A stretch of 29,651 nucleotides of DNA from Basidiobolus heterosporus B8920. Lineage: Eukaryota > Basidiobolomycota > Basidiobolomycetes > Basidiobolales > Basidiobolaceae. The notes under the pieces are model-generated. The model was not told where the DNA came from, searched no databases, and saw nothing but the letters and a program-made list of their open reading frames with translations. The DNA is taken from NCBI GenBank assembly GCA_000697455.1, contig JNET01033674.1, positions 1-29,651 on the forward strand, read 5' to 3'. Within the stretch, counting starts at the first letter, position 1. Every line of letters begins with the position of its first letter. Shown piece after piece: positions 20,054 to 29,651 of the stretch. The translations under genes and the position numbers were made by a program.

Positions 20054-20692
20054 TTAGAAACGGGCAGCAGCGTTGGCACGATTGGCGAGGACCAATTTAT
20101 GAAGTTGTTCTTTCTGTTTAAGGATGGGACTAACTCCATTGATGATGGAGAGAATCTCTGCACTCAAACGAAGTGGGAATTCCTTTTCAGGGCGCTTCTT
20201 GGCTGCATCCAAGAGCCAAACGAAAGCCTTTCTTCTGCGTTGACGTTCGTTCAAAGGTTTGGGAACTTGTATCACTTTGGTACCGCGTTTACCTGATTTA
20301 CAGATCATCAAAGGACTAGCCATATCGATAGCAGCAGTGAGAATTTCGTAAGGGTTGGCATTGGTCTTTTGACGAATATCGATAAGAGCACGTGCCACCA
20401 TACGTTGAGCCATGGCCTTCTTACCGTCACGCATGATAGTATTAACAAGGTGAGAAAGAAGGGGGTCTTTAATCATGATAGAGCGATCCAATTCGGTAAT
20501 CTTATCTGCTTGTGCTAAACTCGAAATATCCACTGTGGCATTTTCGGTGGCCTTCTGGGTAGTAGAGGACTCGACTTCAGTAGAATACTTTAGACGGGCA
20601 GTGAAGCTACTTCCCAGAATACGAGTAGTAGAGGCCTGAGCTAGATTGGTGAAGGATTTTCTTAGCGTTGGAAGGATAGAAGTGCTCAACAT
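20054..20692 (-). CDS. RSM7: mitochondrial small-subunit ribosomal protein uS7m
   Basis: 212 residues, intronless. Ser/Thr- and Arg-containing residues 1-38 look like a mitochondrial presequence. From about residue 70 the sequence follows bacterial S7: DPLLSHLVNTIMRDGKK (compare the S7 'lv.k.iN.lM.dGKK' signature), NPYEILTAAIDMASPLM, KVIQVPKPLNERQRRRKAFVWLLDAA and a basic C-terminus. uS7 binds the 3' major domain of the small-subunit rRNA and helps form the decoding-side mRNA exit channel. Length agrees with fungal mitochondrial S7. The start at 20692 is the first ATG and gives the full presequence. Confidence 0.95.
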   Translation of the reverse strand: MLSTSILPTLRKSFTNLAQASTTRILGSSFTARLKYSTEVESSTTQKATENATVDISSLAQADKITELDRSIMIKDPLLSHLVNTIMRDGKKAMAQRMVARALIDIRQKTNANPYEILTAAIDMASPLMICKSGKRGTKVIQVPKPLNERQRRRKAFVWLLDAAKKRPEKEFPLRLSAEILSIINGVSPILKQKEQLHKLVLANRANAAARF

Positions 20693-20992
20693 TTTCGTCT
20701 TATCGTTAACTCAAGAAAGAAAAGTGTCAAGTATACTAAGGTTTCTAAGAACACGAGCCCAAGAGAGATAGGTGAACGTTTATGCTGGGCTAACTATGAC
20801 AGGGTTTACATTCAGCTGATTCTCCACTACCTATATTGTCGATCCTCTTCGAAAAGTAAAAAATTTATGGGTGCCTTATGAAGTACCCCTTTTTTGGATT
20901 TCTTGAAGCATCATCCGTAAACTGTCGATTATTTGGGGTAGACTAGCAAATTAGGTTTATTTTCTTGCGTTTAGGGTGAAGCTGTTTAAAAA

Positions 20993-23933
20993 TCACGAAG
21001 AAAGGTGGTGGTAAACTGTCGATCCAGTAGCAATATCGGTACTGCCAATGATTACCTAAGAAAACCCTAAAAGTTAGCCACTATTTCCAACCAATGCTGC
21101 ATCTTAATATGCACTGGAGCCTACCGTGATGTGGCGATTAGAGCGCGCAACAACTTCTCGGATGGTTCGGACCTCTGTAAAGGTAATCCCACCAATAACA
21201 AATATAATCATGACCGGGTGGTGAGCAGGGTGAGGCGAGGAGACTTTGAGCAGACGGCTGAAAATAACCATTGTAAGTCAATAGATCAATAAATTTCTCT
21301 GTTACCAAACCATCTACGAACCTGCGGAAACCGGTCATCACTCTACCAAGAGTACCCCGGGGAATGTATTCCAAATCGTCTGGCATATCTTGATCCAACA
21401 CTGCGGTAGCAAATATATCGCTCACAACTTGCTGGATCAAGCAGTTGTATGGTTGTTGTGCAGCAGGTTGATACAGTGTTCTATAAAGGATTTTAGCGTT
21501 GGTGTATTTGGTTACTGGGCACTTGTTGTATACGGCATTACCTATAGCGAGAGAGGTGGCTTCTCACCTCAGAGATGTCATGGAGATTTCGGAAGAGGTT
21601 CTCCAACCATCCTTCAATGACTTGTTTTCTCTCCCAAGATCTCCGTGATAGCTCCTCTTCGTCGAGTCCCGCTACTTCCTAGTGGTGGATTATGGTTGAT
21701 CAGGTCATCCATGGCAACATTAGAGCACAAGAACCGGGAAACGTACCTCTTTCTCCAGAACCCCTGGAATTTCTCCCTGACTCATGATCGCCTGCAGCAG
21801 CTTGTCTTGGAATAGTACTTCCTCATCTTCCGATATAAACAGGTCATTCCCACCTAACGAATAAGCAAAAGCTAAAGTAGCTAGAATGTCTTGCAGAGCA
21901 AAATTATTTTTGTTTCTTCCGAGCTTCTCTCCGCTCTTTTTCGGTAAGATTTCTCCGAAATGTTGGATCAAGTTGGTTGACTGCGGAGACTCCGAGATAC
22001 TCAATGCTAGAATCTTCTGTACTCCAAATAATTCATCCCACATCATTTTGGGGCTAAAGAATAGGCTTTAGTTAGGGCGGGTTCTTGTAAAGATAGTTTT
22101 CAATTTCTGGAAATGACCTTTCTTTTAACGTATCTACAATGGCTGCGATCAACTCCAGAACATTAGAATGGTTTTCTACTGCTTGCTCGTTCTCTCTTAT
22201 CCCACTAATAAGACGCATAAGTTGAATGGGTGTGACTTTGCCAATAACCTAAATCGGAATGCCGGTCAATATGTCTCTGGCACTTTGAAGAAATAGTGAT
22301 TACTACCTTCGGGACCTTTGCATTGATGTTTTCTTGTATAATGATATCCGCAAGTCTCTGTCTGTAGCGATGATGAACAATATTGAGCATGAATAGTTAA
22401 CGGGAAGTCACTGTCATACAAGTACCTAACGATGTTAAGAGCTTCTTTTTGTGTGGCCATGATAAGCTCGTCCATCAATGCGATACATTCCGTGTCCATC
22501 CCATGGGCTAGTGAACAGGGAGGTTCAAATTCCTTTTCTAGAAATTCACGAGCATTTGATCCTAGAGTAAGTGCGGGAGTCCCTTTATACTTATTATATA
22601 TACTCTCGTTACCAAGTGTGTTTACGCCTTTCTTGGAAGTTAAAAACTCAGGTTTGATGTCTACGTCGAGGGAGTCCGGAATTGGTCTCTTCAGAATCGA
22701 GTAAACTTGATCCAATATGTTATCTGAACGCATGGATGGTGCAACCATGTCTAAGCTCTAAAAGAAAGATATTAGTTAGCCCTTGATTGCCGTATTTCTA
22801 GGGGGTTATACTTCTACGTACTCGATCGATAATCACAACCGAAGCTGTATTATCGTAGTGTTTATTGCGATCTGCTGCAATCGCTTGTCTGGCAACAAAT
22901 TTAGCAGCCTCTCCTAGAAATATAAAGCTGGTTAGCTCAACGGCCCTATCATACATCGAGATCATTCGTAAAGATACAGACCTAGTGCAAAATACTCTCC
23001 TTTAAAGTGTAGTACTTCCAGAATTGCCGCCAATGTGAAGGAAAGCTTCTGTAATTCTTTCTACATGTGGTGTTCGACGATCATTAATTCAGTTGGTTGT
23101 ATAAAAGTCACTCGTGTATTCTGAGCTTACTTTCGTGTCAGGGTCTGTGTTGACTGCTACGTTTTTCGCGATCAAAGGCGAGTTCTCTGTTGAAAATAAC
23201 GTTTTAGCATAACATAGCAATATAAACCCATAATACAATCATGCGATAAAAAACCTGGTGTTGCTGGTCTTAGGTATGGTATGCTTTGTGTGAAGCCAGG
23301 AAGAAGAAAAAAGTCATGTGTGATGGATGCCCATAATATAGGTGCAAAGCTGACTTGAGCAATAGGTGGGAAAGGGAGTTCTCGATCAGTAGTCATCCAT
23401 TTTCGCATCCTAACGGCAAAGTCTTTAAAGTACTCTCCATCTAAATTTTCTCGATATTCGTAACCTGCTTGTGGTGCTTGCATACGCTCAGGAATGGCGG
23501 TATAGACCTCACTCTGCCAGTAAGTCCGTGCTTTTAAAACTGTTTTGATTTGGTCTTCATAGTTGGAGAGTACGGAAGACAATAGAAAGATAACCTTCTG
23601 TGGATCTTGCTCGCTATATAATCAAAATCGAGGAATTCCTATTAGAAATGAATAAAGAAGACACCGAAAAGGCTGTAGGCCTTACTTGAAATCATGGTTG
23701 TAGTCATCACTACTGTTAATAATATCCACTTCTTCGGCCAAACTTTTGATGTTGATGGCACCATTCTCTAACAGGCTCAATGCACCTCCAGGACAGGACC
23801 ATTTCATCATTTGAGTGGTAGCATCATCGGTATAAACCACCGAGCCTTCGAAGGCAAACTTGAAGGTGTCCCAAATGTTTTTAGAAACGCTGTATAGAGG
23901 ACCAGGTGTCGAATGAAAGGGCGTAGGATCCAT
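20993..23933 (-). CDS. SCFD2-like Sec1/Munc18-family protein
   Basis: Thirteen exons, 716 residues: 23933-23686, 23613-23255, 23186-23131, 23060-22982, 22913-22822, 22757-22426, 22361-22307, 22248-22118, 22053-21747, 21678-21542, 21480-21322, 21257-21125 and 21055-20993. All twelve introns are 58-72 nt with GT..AG ends; the joined CDS keeps frame throughout. Identity comes from blocks that follow human SCFD2: SVVYTDDA near the N-terminus; ASVVIIDR..LDMVAPSMRSDNI (human SVVFVDRTLDL); VIGKVTPIQLMRLI; MMWDELFGVQK; LEYIPRGTLGRVMTGF; KVSSPHPAHHPVMIIFVIGGITFTEV, with human RPHPSDYPLLILFVVGGVTVSEV. Sec1-like proteins act with SNAREs in membrane fusion; SCFD2 itself is poorly understood. Start: ATG 23933 is preferred, with another in-frame ATG at 24020 preceded by an Asn/Tyr-rich stretch unlike the family. 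It shares a 266-bp divergent promoter with the four-TM gene. One donor (GTCATT at 22117) is unusual. Confidence 0.85.
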
Positions 23934-24199
23934 TCCGTTGTCTGTGGTAAGTGTGTTTACACTGTAGTTGAAATTGAAGTACAAAAGAAGGTTAATGTTT
24001 AAGTAAAATTGATGTATCATTAAGCATGATGGCTTATACTACTCAAATATAGATCCTACCATTAATGAATTGATTAGGTAATCTTTTGAAGACAGATGCT
24101 CAGCCTAACTAAGCCCATTTTAAGATTTCCATAAAACTAGCGGTAGTAAAAGAGTGTATCGCTAGCATCACAGAGTATCAGGGTTAGTATTACTCAACC
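23934..24199. promoter_or_regulatory. divergent promoter region
   Basis: 266 bp between the start codons of the SCFD2-like gene (-) and the four-TM gene (+). It must contain both promoters unless the SCFD2-like gene starts at 24020. No single motif is convincing. Confidence 0.4.
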
Positions 24200-24838
24200 A
24201 TGGCAACATTTAGACATCCGGAGACCTGCTGTTTCCTCTTGAGTTTACGAACCGGTAGCCTAGTTATCGTTTCAATTCATCTGGTATTTACCCATCCACG
24301 CTCTTACCGCAGCCCAAGCTATAACTTACAATACATCTAGATCTTTGGTCTCTTATTTAGCTCGTTTTCCATAGCTGCTTTGGCATACACTGACACAGTA
24401 CTAAGCACTCTATCTCCTTACTTCCCCAGCCTTACACGAAGCCAGTACCTAACCGCAATAACTGTTGCCCTTGTATCGCAAACCGTCTGCTCCATCATAG
24501 CTATTGTTGGGCTTTATGGAGTGATAAAGGTAAGTCCTGAAGCAATAGCCGCCAAGCCAAGTTACTAAACTGTGTCAATGCAGAGGCGTCCAGCTGTTCT
24601 TACTGCGTACCTGGTCTTTGTTGGGCTTACCATCGTTTTATATATCATAACATTGATTGTATACATGTTTAACCACTTCTGGTATTGGGAAGTGTCAAGC
24701 GGCAGTGTATTAGGAATAATCCTCCTAACGTACTTTTTTACAGTTATACTGAGTTACAGACACAACATAAGAGAGAGGGATATGCTAAGAAAGCTTTCCT
24801 TTCCTCCTCCACAGTCCCATCCTCGCGCCAACACCTAA
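24200..24838 (+). CDS. four-TM membrane protein, function unknown
   Basis: Three exons: 24200-24283, 24341-24529 and 24584-24838, giving 175 residues. Introns: 24284-24340 (GTATTT..TCTAG, branch TAACTTAC) and 24530-24583 (GTAAGT..TGCAG, branch ACTAAAC). The N-terminus, MATFRHPETCCFLLSLRTGS, carries a Cys-Cys pair followed by L-R-T-G before the first membrane segment. Three further hydrophobic segments follow: SQYLTAITVALVSQTVCSII, AVLTAYLVFVGLTIVLYIIT and VLGIILLTYFFTVILSY. A basic, proline-containing tail faces one side. The 'CC..L-R-T-G' start is shared with small four-TM proteins I recall in fungi and animals, such as LAPTM-like proteins, but I cannot name a function. Splicing is well supported by signals and frame. 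Confidence 0.7.
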
Positions 24839-25244
24839 CATCATCATTAAACCTCAAAATCTGTGTGCATTTCAAGGCTTCCTCTTGAATTTATTGTCAT
24901 TATATAGCGGTATTCGATTTTGTTATCAAGTCCCTTTTCACTCCGATTCACCGCTCATATCAGAATAAAAGCACGTGACTCGTCGCAACAGGAACAGTCA
25001 TAGAGTTCGCACACATCCTTAATATATCCGACATTTTATTCGGAAAACTTACACATGGTATATATGATATATATAGCATCATTTGCTTTCTGATCATTTC
25101 CACAGTCAACCATCTAGAATTTTTCTGACTCAAAGTAGAGAAGCTACGCTTTGAATAATTCTCTATTAGCAACGTGACAACATATACAAGGCAGGTGAAT
25201 TCTTTCTCAACGAAAACCAGGAGTGTGAAAGAAGATCTGGAAAT
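24839..25244. other. intergenic, no gene seen
   Basis: About 400 bp. TATATA-rich around 25057-25076 and a likely promoter region for the phytochelatin synthase gene. The reverse frame at 24960-25172 has no recognisable content. Confidence 0.4.
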
Positions 25245-26720
25245 ATGGCTTTCTCGAAATATTTCCCGAATGGATTACCTACCTACTTAGGGATGGCTTA
25301 TAGGTTTCATTCCAAGGCAGGGTTGAGAAATACCGCTCCTAGAAGGCTGACTACGTTCCTTTCAAACAGTATGATCCCCCCTGTTGGCGAGCAGAGTCCC
25401 CCAAGTGCTTCTAGTAAACAAAATCAAAAGACTTCTATGGAACCTGGTGTCCCTGAAAATACTTTTTATCGACGTACATTACCTTCTTGTTTGACCTCGT
25501 TTACTTCTGAAGAAGGAAAAAAGATCTTTAAAGAAAGTGTATTCCAAGGCTACGCCGAGACGTACTTCAGTCTAGCAAATAACTTTACCACTCAATCGGA
25601 ACCTGCCTGTAGGTAGTTTTCTTTTGGCTTTTCTTTCGATTAATACTGATCCCTAGTTGGAATGGTTTATATTTACAAGATTGTGGCCCTAGTTCGTTGG
25701 CAATGGTGTTAAATGCACTTGAGATCGACCCTTCTAGGCGGCGAAAAGGTAAAGCACGGTGGTACAGCGACGAACTGTTGGAAGGCTGTGCGCCCAAAGA
25801 GGAAGTTAAGAGAAAGGGAATTACTTTCAACCAGTTTTATTGTAAGTGTTCTAGTGACTGGTTTGTTTCTTTGGTGCTTACCCTGTTTCTTTTATCTAGG
25901 CTTAGCGGAAAATCACTGCGATGTAGTAGCAAAGCGAGGAGACCAAGTGACGTACGAAGAGTTTGTAGAAGATGTCAAACGGGTTAGTTCTAGTGGGAAA
26001 GAACATATGGTAGTTTCGTTTTCCAGAAAAACTTTACAACAAACCGGTGACGGACATTTCTCTCCGCTTGGGGGCTATAACATCGACCGGAAGTTAGCAT
26101 TGATTCTAGATGTAGCTAGGTATGTGCAGGCCACAACACCCATTTTAGAGAGCCCGTAATAACAATAGATCTAGGTTCAAGTATCCTTGCTACTATGCTC
26201 CTATTGAGATGTTGTATGAATCACTCAAACCAATCGATAAAACAACTGGTCAGTCGCGGGGGTATTTTCTGCTAAAAGCCAGCGAGAATCTGAAAAGCCC
26301 GAATTTTCTAGGGTCTTGCGGGGCGACTTGTGGATCCACCGGCTCTTGTCACATATAAAACATACACAACATGGTTTCTGTATCAAAAAGCCTTTAATCC
26401 ACCAAGTACCCCTTAATACGTCTCAAGAATGTCTTTCTAACATAACATCCATCGCATCTTTCCATTGTGCATTTTCACCGTTAACTCAATCATGCATGCC
26501 AACACTATTAAACATTGTTCACAAAATGATTAAAACTAAACCAAGATTACATCGGATTCATGCAACATTTGACTTCAGTCAATCCCCACCTCTGGATAGG
26601 GCTAGCACAGCACCCCACTTGATCGGGGTGACCAGGAGAAAATTTTTGAATTTCATTATCCATGATAGCCACCTTAAAGTAGACAAGATTTGTGGTTCTT
26701 TCCTGAACGAAAATCATTAG
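25245..26720 (+). CDS. phytochelatin synthase, C-terminal end uncertain
   Basis: Makes phytochelatins, (gamma-Glu-Cys)n-Gly, from glutathione for heavy-metal detoxification. Exons 25245-25608, 25680-25841, 25900-26119 and 26175 onward; introns 71, 58 and 55 nt with clean GT..AG ends. The catalytic triad is intact: Cys123 (EPAYCGPSS, split by intron 1), His228 (TGDGHFSPLGGYN) and Asp246 (LILDVARF). Residues 1-60 are an N-terminal extension with Arg/Ser and no acidic residues at the start, possibly mitochondrial. After SRGYFLLKASE the frame continues only to a stop at 26356-26358 (309 residues). However, the next frame (26316-26720) opens with PEFSRVLRGDLWIHRLLSHI, which fits the family's 'LLY.L....WI.IA.YL' segment. 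So either one base is missing in the A or C run near 26291-26300, or a 50-nt intron 26262-26311 is removed (413 residues, but this deletes the GYFLL strand). The far C-terminus is weakly family-like, so the real end is open. Confidence 0.85.
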
Positions 26721-26735
26721 GGTTACTTTTCCACC

Positions 26736-27228
26736 ATGACCATCTTAACCAGAACCTTACTTGTAGGCGTCAGACCTGTACTAGGTCGTTCCTTGCACAC
26801 TACTGCCAAAGAAATTGTTCCAAAGCGTAAACATGTTCCTTCGCCTCGAGGTAATATCCATTACTGACCTACGAAACTTACTACTCCCACTAAACGCTCG
26901 ACTATTTCTTGTCCTATTCTAGGTGAATTCAAGGATCCCCAGACCTTTTTGAACAAAATCCGTCGTGGCTGTGAAGAAGTTTCCGACAAATTCAAGGTTA
27001 GTGTTCGAGCAAAGTAGAAATCCTCTCAATCACAGTTGAAGGAGTAGAAAGTAATCCCAAACACCCTTTCAGGATTGGGAGCATCTTTTCACCGCCACCA
27101 GACATGAGATGAAGCACGAGATGGGACTCACGCCCCAACAACGTAAATGGATTCTTAAGTGGACTGATCTGTACAGACAAGGGGTTGATCCTTATCATAT
27201 TCCCAAGCCAGTCAAGAAAAAGAGCTAA
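26736..27228 (+). CDS. FYV4: mitochondrial small-subunit protein mS41
   Basis: Three exons: 26736-26850, 26923-26996 and 27073-27228, giving 114 residues. Introns are 72 and 76 nt. Residues 1-25 are an Arg-containing mitochondrial presequence. The rest follows the Fyv4/mS41 SAM-like domain: FLNKIRRGCEEVSDKF, DWEHLFTATRHEMKHEMG, and QQRKWILKWTDLYRQG. In the family the first block usually reads I-G-R; here it is I-R-R. The mature protein is a fungal mitochondrial ribosome small-subunit component. The start codon is only 15 bp past the stop of the last phytochelatin synthase frame, so its promoter must overlap that region. Confidence 0.9.
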
Positions 27229-27531
27229 ATCACTACCATTCCTCATACATTCTTTCTACATATTCCAATTCTCTTCAACTCCTCAAACTTACACTGCATT
27301 TTGATCTTCAACTGGATTCCGTTATTATAGAATCAATAAAACCTGGAATATATTTGATCCCTGAGTTCGTCTGAGTAGATGATGTGCAGATAGGGCTCCT
27401 TCAAGAAAGGACGCGGTGCGTGTTTATTTAAGAGAGAAACCAAGAGAAAAGAAATGGGAGTGAATGTTCTTAATGAAGGAAACATGGGAGGGATTTTGGG
27501 GTCAAAGTACCATTAGATGATAGGTGCTCGT
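27229..27531. other. convergent spacer
   Basis: About 300 bp between the 3' ends of mS41 and ARPC1. It contains AATAAA at 27334-27339, a fitting poly(A) signal about 105 bp past the mS41 stop. Confidence 0.5.
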
Positions 27532-29070
27532 CTAAAGAGATAAATCCCAGATGATCAATTGGCCGTCCTTAGCGCTGGTGGAGATTTGACGAACGTCCTC
27601 ACGATCTCCCGAGTATGCGCGCATTTGGATGATAGAATTTTGGTGGGTTGTCTTGAGTTCGGTGGATTGACTCGATGCTGAGGATGACTGTCCACGAATA
27701 TCCATTTGACGGAACTTGTTGAAAGCGGAGGAGACTGACAGGTCCTTACGTTCGTGGCCTTCGTCTAGAGATTTGACGAACTTCCAACCGTCAGCATCTC
27801 CTTGGAAAAGAACAGGACAGCAGTCGTGTCCACCAGCAACGATTTTGTCCTCAGCAACCCAAACCATAGTCAAATAAGGAAGATTGTTGGTGCGGATGTT
27901 GACGAGATAGTCGTGGCCAGGGTAGGCGATGGATAAGCTAGCATCGTGGCCTGAGGAGTTGCACATCGATCCGGTTAGAATACTCCCTAAGAGAGAATAT
28001 AAAAGTATGGATGTACTCACCTAACCATGCAATACCGTCGCCGCTGGGTGAGAATGCGATGCTGTGAATCCAGCCACCACAGGGATTCGCGAACTCTCCA
28101 CAAAGAGTGTTGAAAGGAAGTTTTTCTCCCCATACGCTAGGTGCTGGTCTTTAAGAGAAAGCTGAATTAATAATATGAAGGTATGGCATCGTACAAATGA
28201 TTCAAACCAACTTTTGATCAACTCCTTTGATGTAAGCGGAGAATACACGAGCCTAGATGAGGAGGTGGTCAATATATGAGCTACTTCGATTGTTCTATGT
28301 GCACCATACCTTCATGTCGGCAGAACCAGCAGCTAAAAGAACATTGTTGGGATGCCAGTCAAGTGACAAGACAGTAGACATGATAGGCTTTTTAATATGC
28401 TTAGAGACCCACCAGTCGTTGTCTTCACCGAAGTAGCAGACAGAAATACATCTGGAGCCACTGCCGACTGCGAACTTATCTTCGAAAGGACTCCATTTGA
28501 CACAGGTGGCGGCACGATTTAAGCGAAGATGAACTAACGTAGGCTTCCAATCTTCACCATCGAAATTCCAAACATAGGCATTCTTGTCCTGAGAGCAAGT
28601 AACAATACGGTCTGACTCAGGAGCCCAGTCGATTCCAGTAACGAGTAAATCATGCTGGAAGGAGGGCAATAGTTATTATATGGAACTTAGATGTTAAGGA
28701 TTGAGTTTCAGATACGCCTGAAATCTCTTTTTTAGGTATATGGAGAGGGAAACAAAATGCAAACCTCAGTTAAGGTGTGGGTTTGAGTCCACTGGTTACC
28801 ATCTTTCTTGTAGATGTAAACAAGGTTGGTATTAGGACAAACGGCGACCTCTACGATAATAAAATAAGGCCCATTAGCAAAGATCCAAAGGACTATTCCC
28901 CAGTGGGAAGTTTCTTATTTCGAGAAAATACTGAAATAGGTGCTTTATAAACAAAAACGGGATCATCTTTGTTTTTACTTAAGAAAAATATACTACGTAC
29001 GGCTTCTATCTTTGTTGAACGCGTGACAAGTCACAGGAAAAGGAAACGTGTAGGCTTTGGGTGTGGCCAT
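27532..29070 (-). CDS. ARC40: Arp2/3 complex subunit 1 (ARPC1), WD40 protein
   Basis: Six exons: 29070-29001, 28850-28765, 28654-28310, 28252-28212, 28148-28021 and 27950-27532, giving 362 residues. Introns are 150, 110, 57, 63 and 70 nt; the first two are long for this locus. The sequence tracks animal ARPC1 closely: [104 protein letters not shown] and a C-terminal LIIWDL strand. It forms the WD40 propeller of the actin-nucleating Arp2/3 complex in the cytosol. Exon 6 begins at GCCACGATG (27950): this joins [13 protein letters not shown] as in homologues, whereas the earlier TTAG at 27987-27990 would add eleven foreign residues. Confidence 0.95.
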
Positions 29071-29423
29071 TTATGTATTCGAAAGTTGTAACGATAGTTA
29101 GGGAAAGTTCGGTAAGAGAAAAACAAGGAAAGGTTTGAAGCGGAACAGAAGGGTAATATGCTTGTTGTTGAGTTCTCTCTGACCGTTAGGTTACGATTTT
29201 CTCGGGATTTAGAATTCGAGGATTAATATCGGTTTCGCTTACGTGTGTATCAGTTTTTGGGAGCATTTAGTTTGGTTTAATTAGTCTATATGGTTTATTC
29301 TTATTGATTAAGTCAGTGTGTACTAGAACTACAAATTAGCGATCCATCCGTGTATTACAATTCATATCACTTCTATTGTTTATTCGGCTTGAGAAGCTAT
29401 TGAAGTTTAACCTTTTGAACACA
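29071..29423. promoter_or_regulatory. divergent promoter, ARPC1/BET4
   Basis: 353 bp between the ARPC1 ATG (-) and the BET4 ATG (+). No discrete element is convincing. The layout implies a shared bidirectional promoter region. Confidence 0.4.
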
Positions 29424-29651
29424 ATGGTGAGACTCCAGTTGATTATTGTTAGCAATACTTACCTTCCTTTCTAACACGCTCCCACTTCATTTGTTCTGAT
29501 CGAAGCATGGACGTCGCAAGATTGCAACTACAGCAGAATTAGAAAAGCTCCGGAGAGAGAAAGAGGCACATAAGATAAAAGATTATCGTACACTCAACGA
29601 ACTTATTCTAAATAAAGTAAGTTTATTCAGTTTCTCTTTTCGCACATGCTG
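29424..29651 (+). CDS. BET4: Rab geranylgeranyltransferase alpha subunit, 5' end (partial)
   Basis: Exon 1 is just the ATG (29424-29426), then an intron 29427-29505 (GTGAGA..CGAAG, with CTAAC at 29471-29475). Exon 2 is 29506-29616, and a further intron opens at GTAAGT (29617). The product begins MHGRRKIATTAELEKLRR and continues with a charged helix ending LNELILNK. The M-H-G-R start plus following Lys/Arg/Glu-rich helix is the hallmark of RabGGTase alpha (Bet4), which prenylates Rab GTPases together with the beta subunit and REP. The window ends inside intron 2 or shortly after it (TTTATTCAG at 29622-29630 is a possible but very early acceptor). Only about 38 residues are visible. Confidence 0.75.

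Noticed and set aside
21138-21257. C-terminal extension reading through after VMTGFRR in the SCFD2-like gene
   Set aside because: The family sequence continues in another frame (KVSSPHPAHHPVMIIF) once the 64-nt intron 21258-21321 is removed.
25713-26159. 148-residue forward frame overlapping phytochelatin synthase
   Set aside because: Its first part is out of frame with the enzyme and its second part is the real exon 3; it exists only because an intron was read through.
27951-28020. Signal-peptide-like N-terminus on the frame ending at 27532
   Set aside because: It is the translated last intron of ARPC1. Joining at 27950 gives the conserved WLGHDASLS sequence.
1-29651. CRISPR arrays, insertion sequences, retroelements and telomere repeats
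   Set aside because: No regularly spaced repeats, transposase or reverse-transcriptase frames, or telomeric arrays were seen on either strand.

Overview
This window looks like nuclear DNA of a fungus, probably a non-Dikarya ('zygomycete-type') lineage. It carries eukaryotic housekeeping genes: mitochondrial ribosomal proteins uS7m and mS41, the Arp2/3 subunit ARPC1, a Rab geranylgeranyltransferase alpha subunit and an SCFD2-like Sec1 protein. Most of these are cut by short spliceosomal introns (usually 54-79 nt) with GT..AG ends and CTAAC/CTRAY-like branch points. It also has a multi-TM ectodomain protein of a type I associate from memory with Mucoromycota and relatives, and a GPI-type surface protein with a bacterial periplasmic-binding-protein fold. 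I cannot fix the genus; a Basidiobolus- or Mortierella-like fungus would fit, but that is inference.

Layout. 1-1599: AT-rich, with a decayed NRPS condensation-domain fragment at 531-806. 1600-8655 (+): an intronless two-module NRPS, C-A-T-C-A-T-TE, of bacterial type. 9806-11338 (-): GPI-type BtuF/TroA-like surface binding protein (3 exons). 12146-14957 (-): secreted-ectodomain plus 6-TM protein (3 exons). 15822-17234 (-): alcohol-acetyltransferase-like acyltransferase. 17735-18235 (-) and 19264-19629 (+): two small proteins sharing an unnamed F-F-x-x-h-P-x-x-x-x-h-x-F-G repeat. From about 20 kb onward is a dense housekeeping block: RSM7/uS7m (-), SCFD2-like gene (-, 13 exons), a four-TM protein (+), phytochelatin synthase (+), mS41 (+), ARPC1 (-) and the 5' end of BET4 (+, cut by the window end).

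How it fits together. The left half (0-20 kb) is accessory-like: an apparently bacterial NRPS, a relic of another NRPS, a surface substrate-binding protein and an acyltransferase with the HHxxxDG motif. They could form a loose metallophore or lipopeptide locus, but only proximity supports this. The two NRPS modules share an approximately 1,020-bp block of about 97% identity covering the adenylation core, and their inferred specificity codes are identical. This points to duplication or gene conversion of the substrate-selecting half-domain. The right half (20-29.6 kb) is ordinary housekeeping sequence. Exon structures were derived by hand from splice signals, frame and remembered homologues; all joined CDSs are divisible by three, but no transcript data were available.
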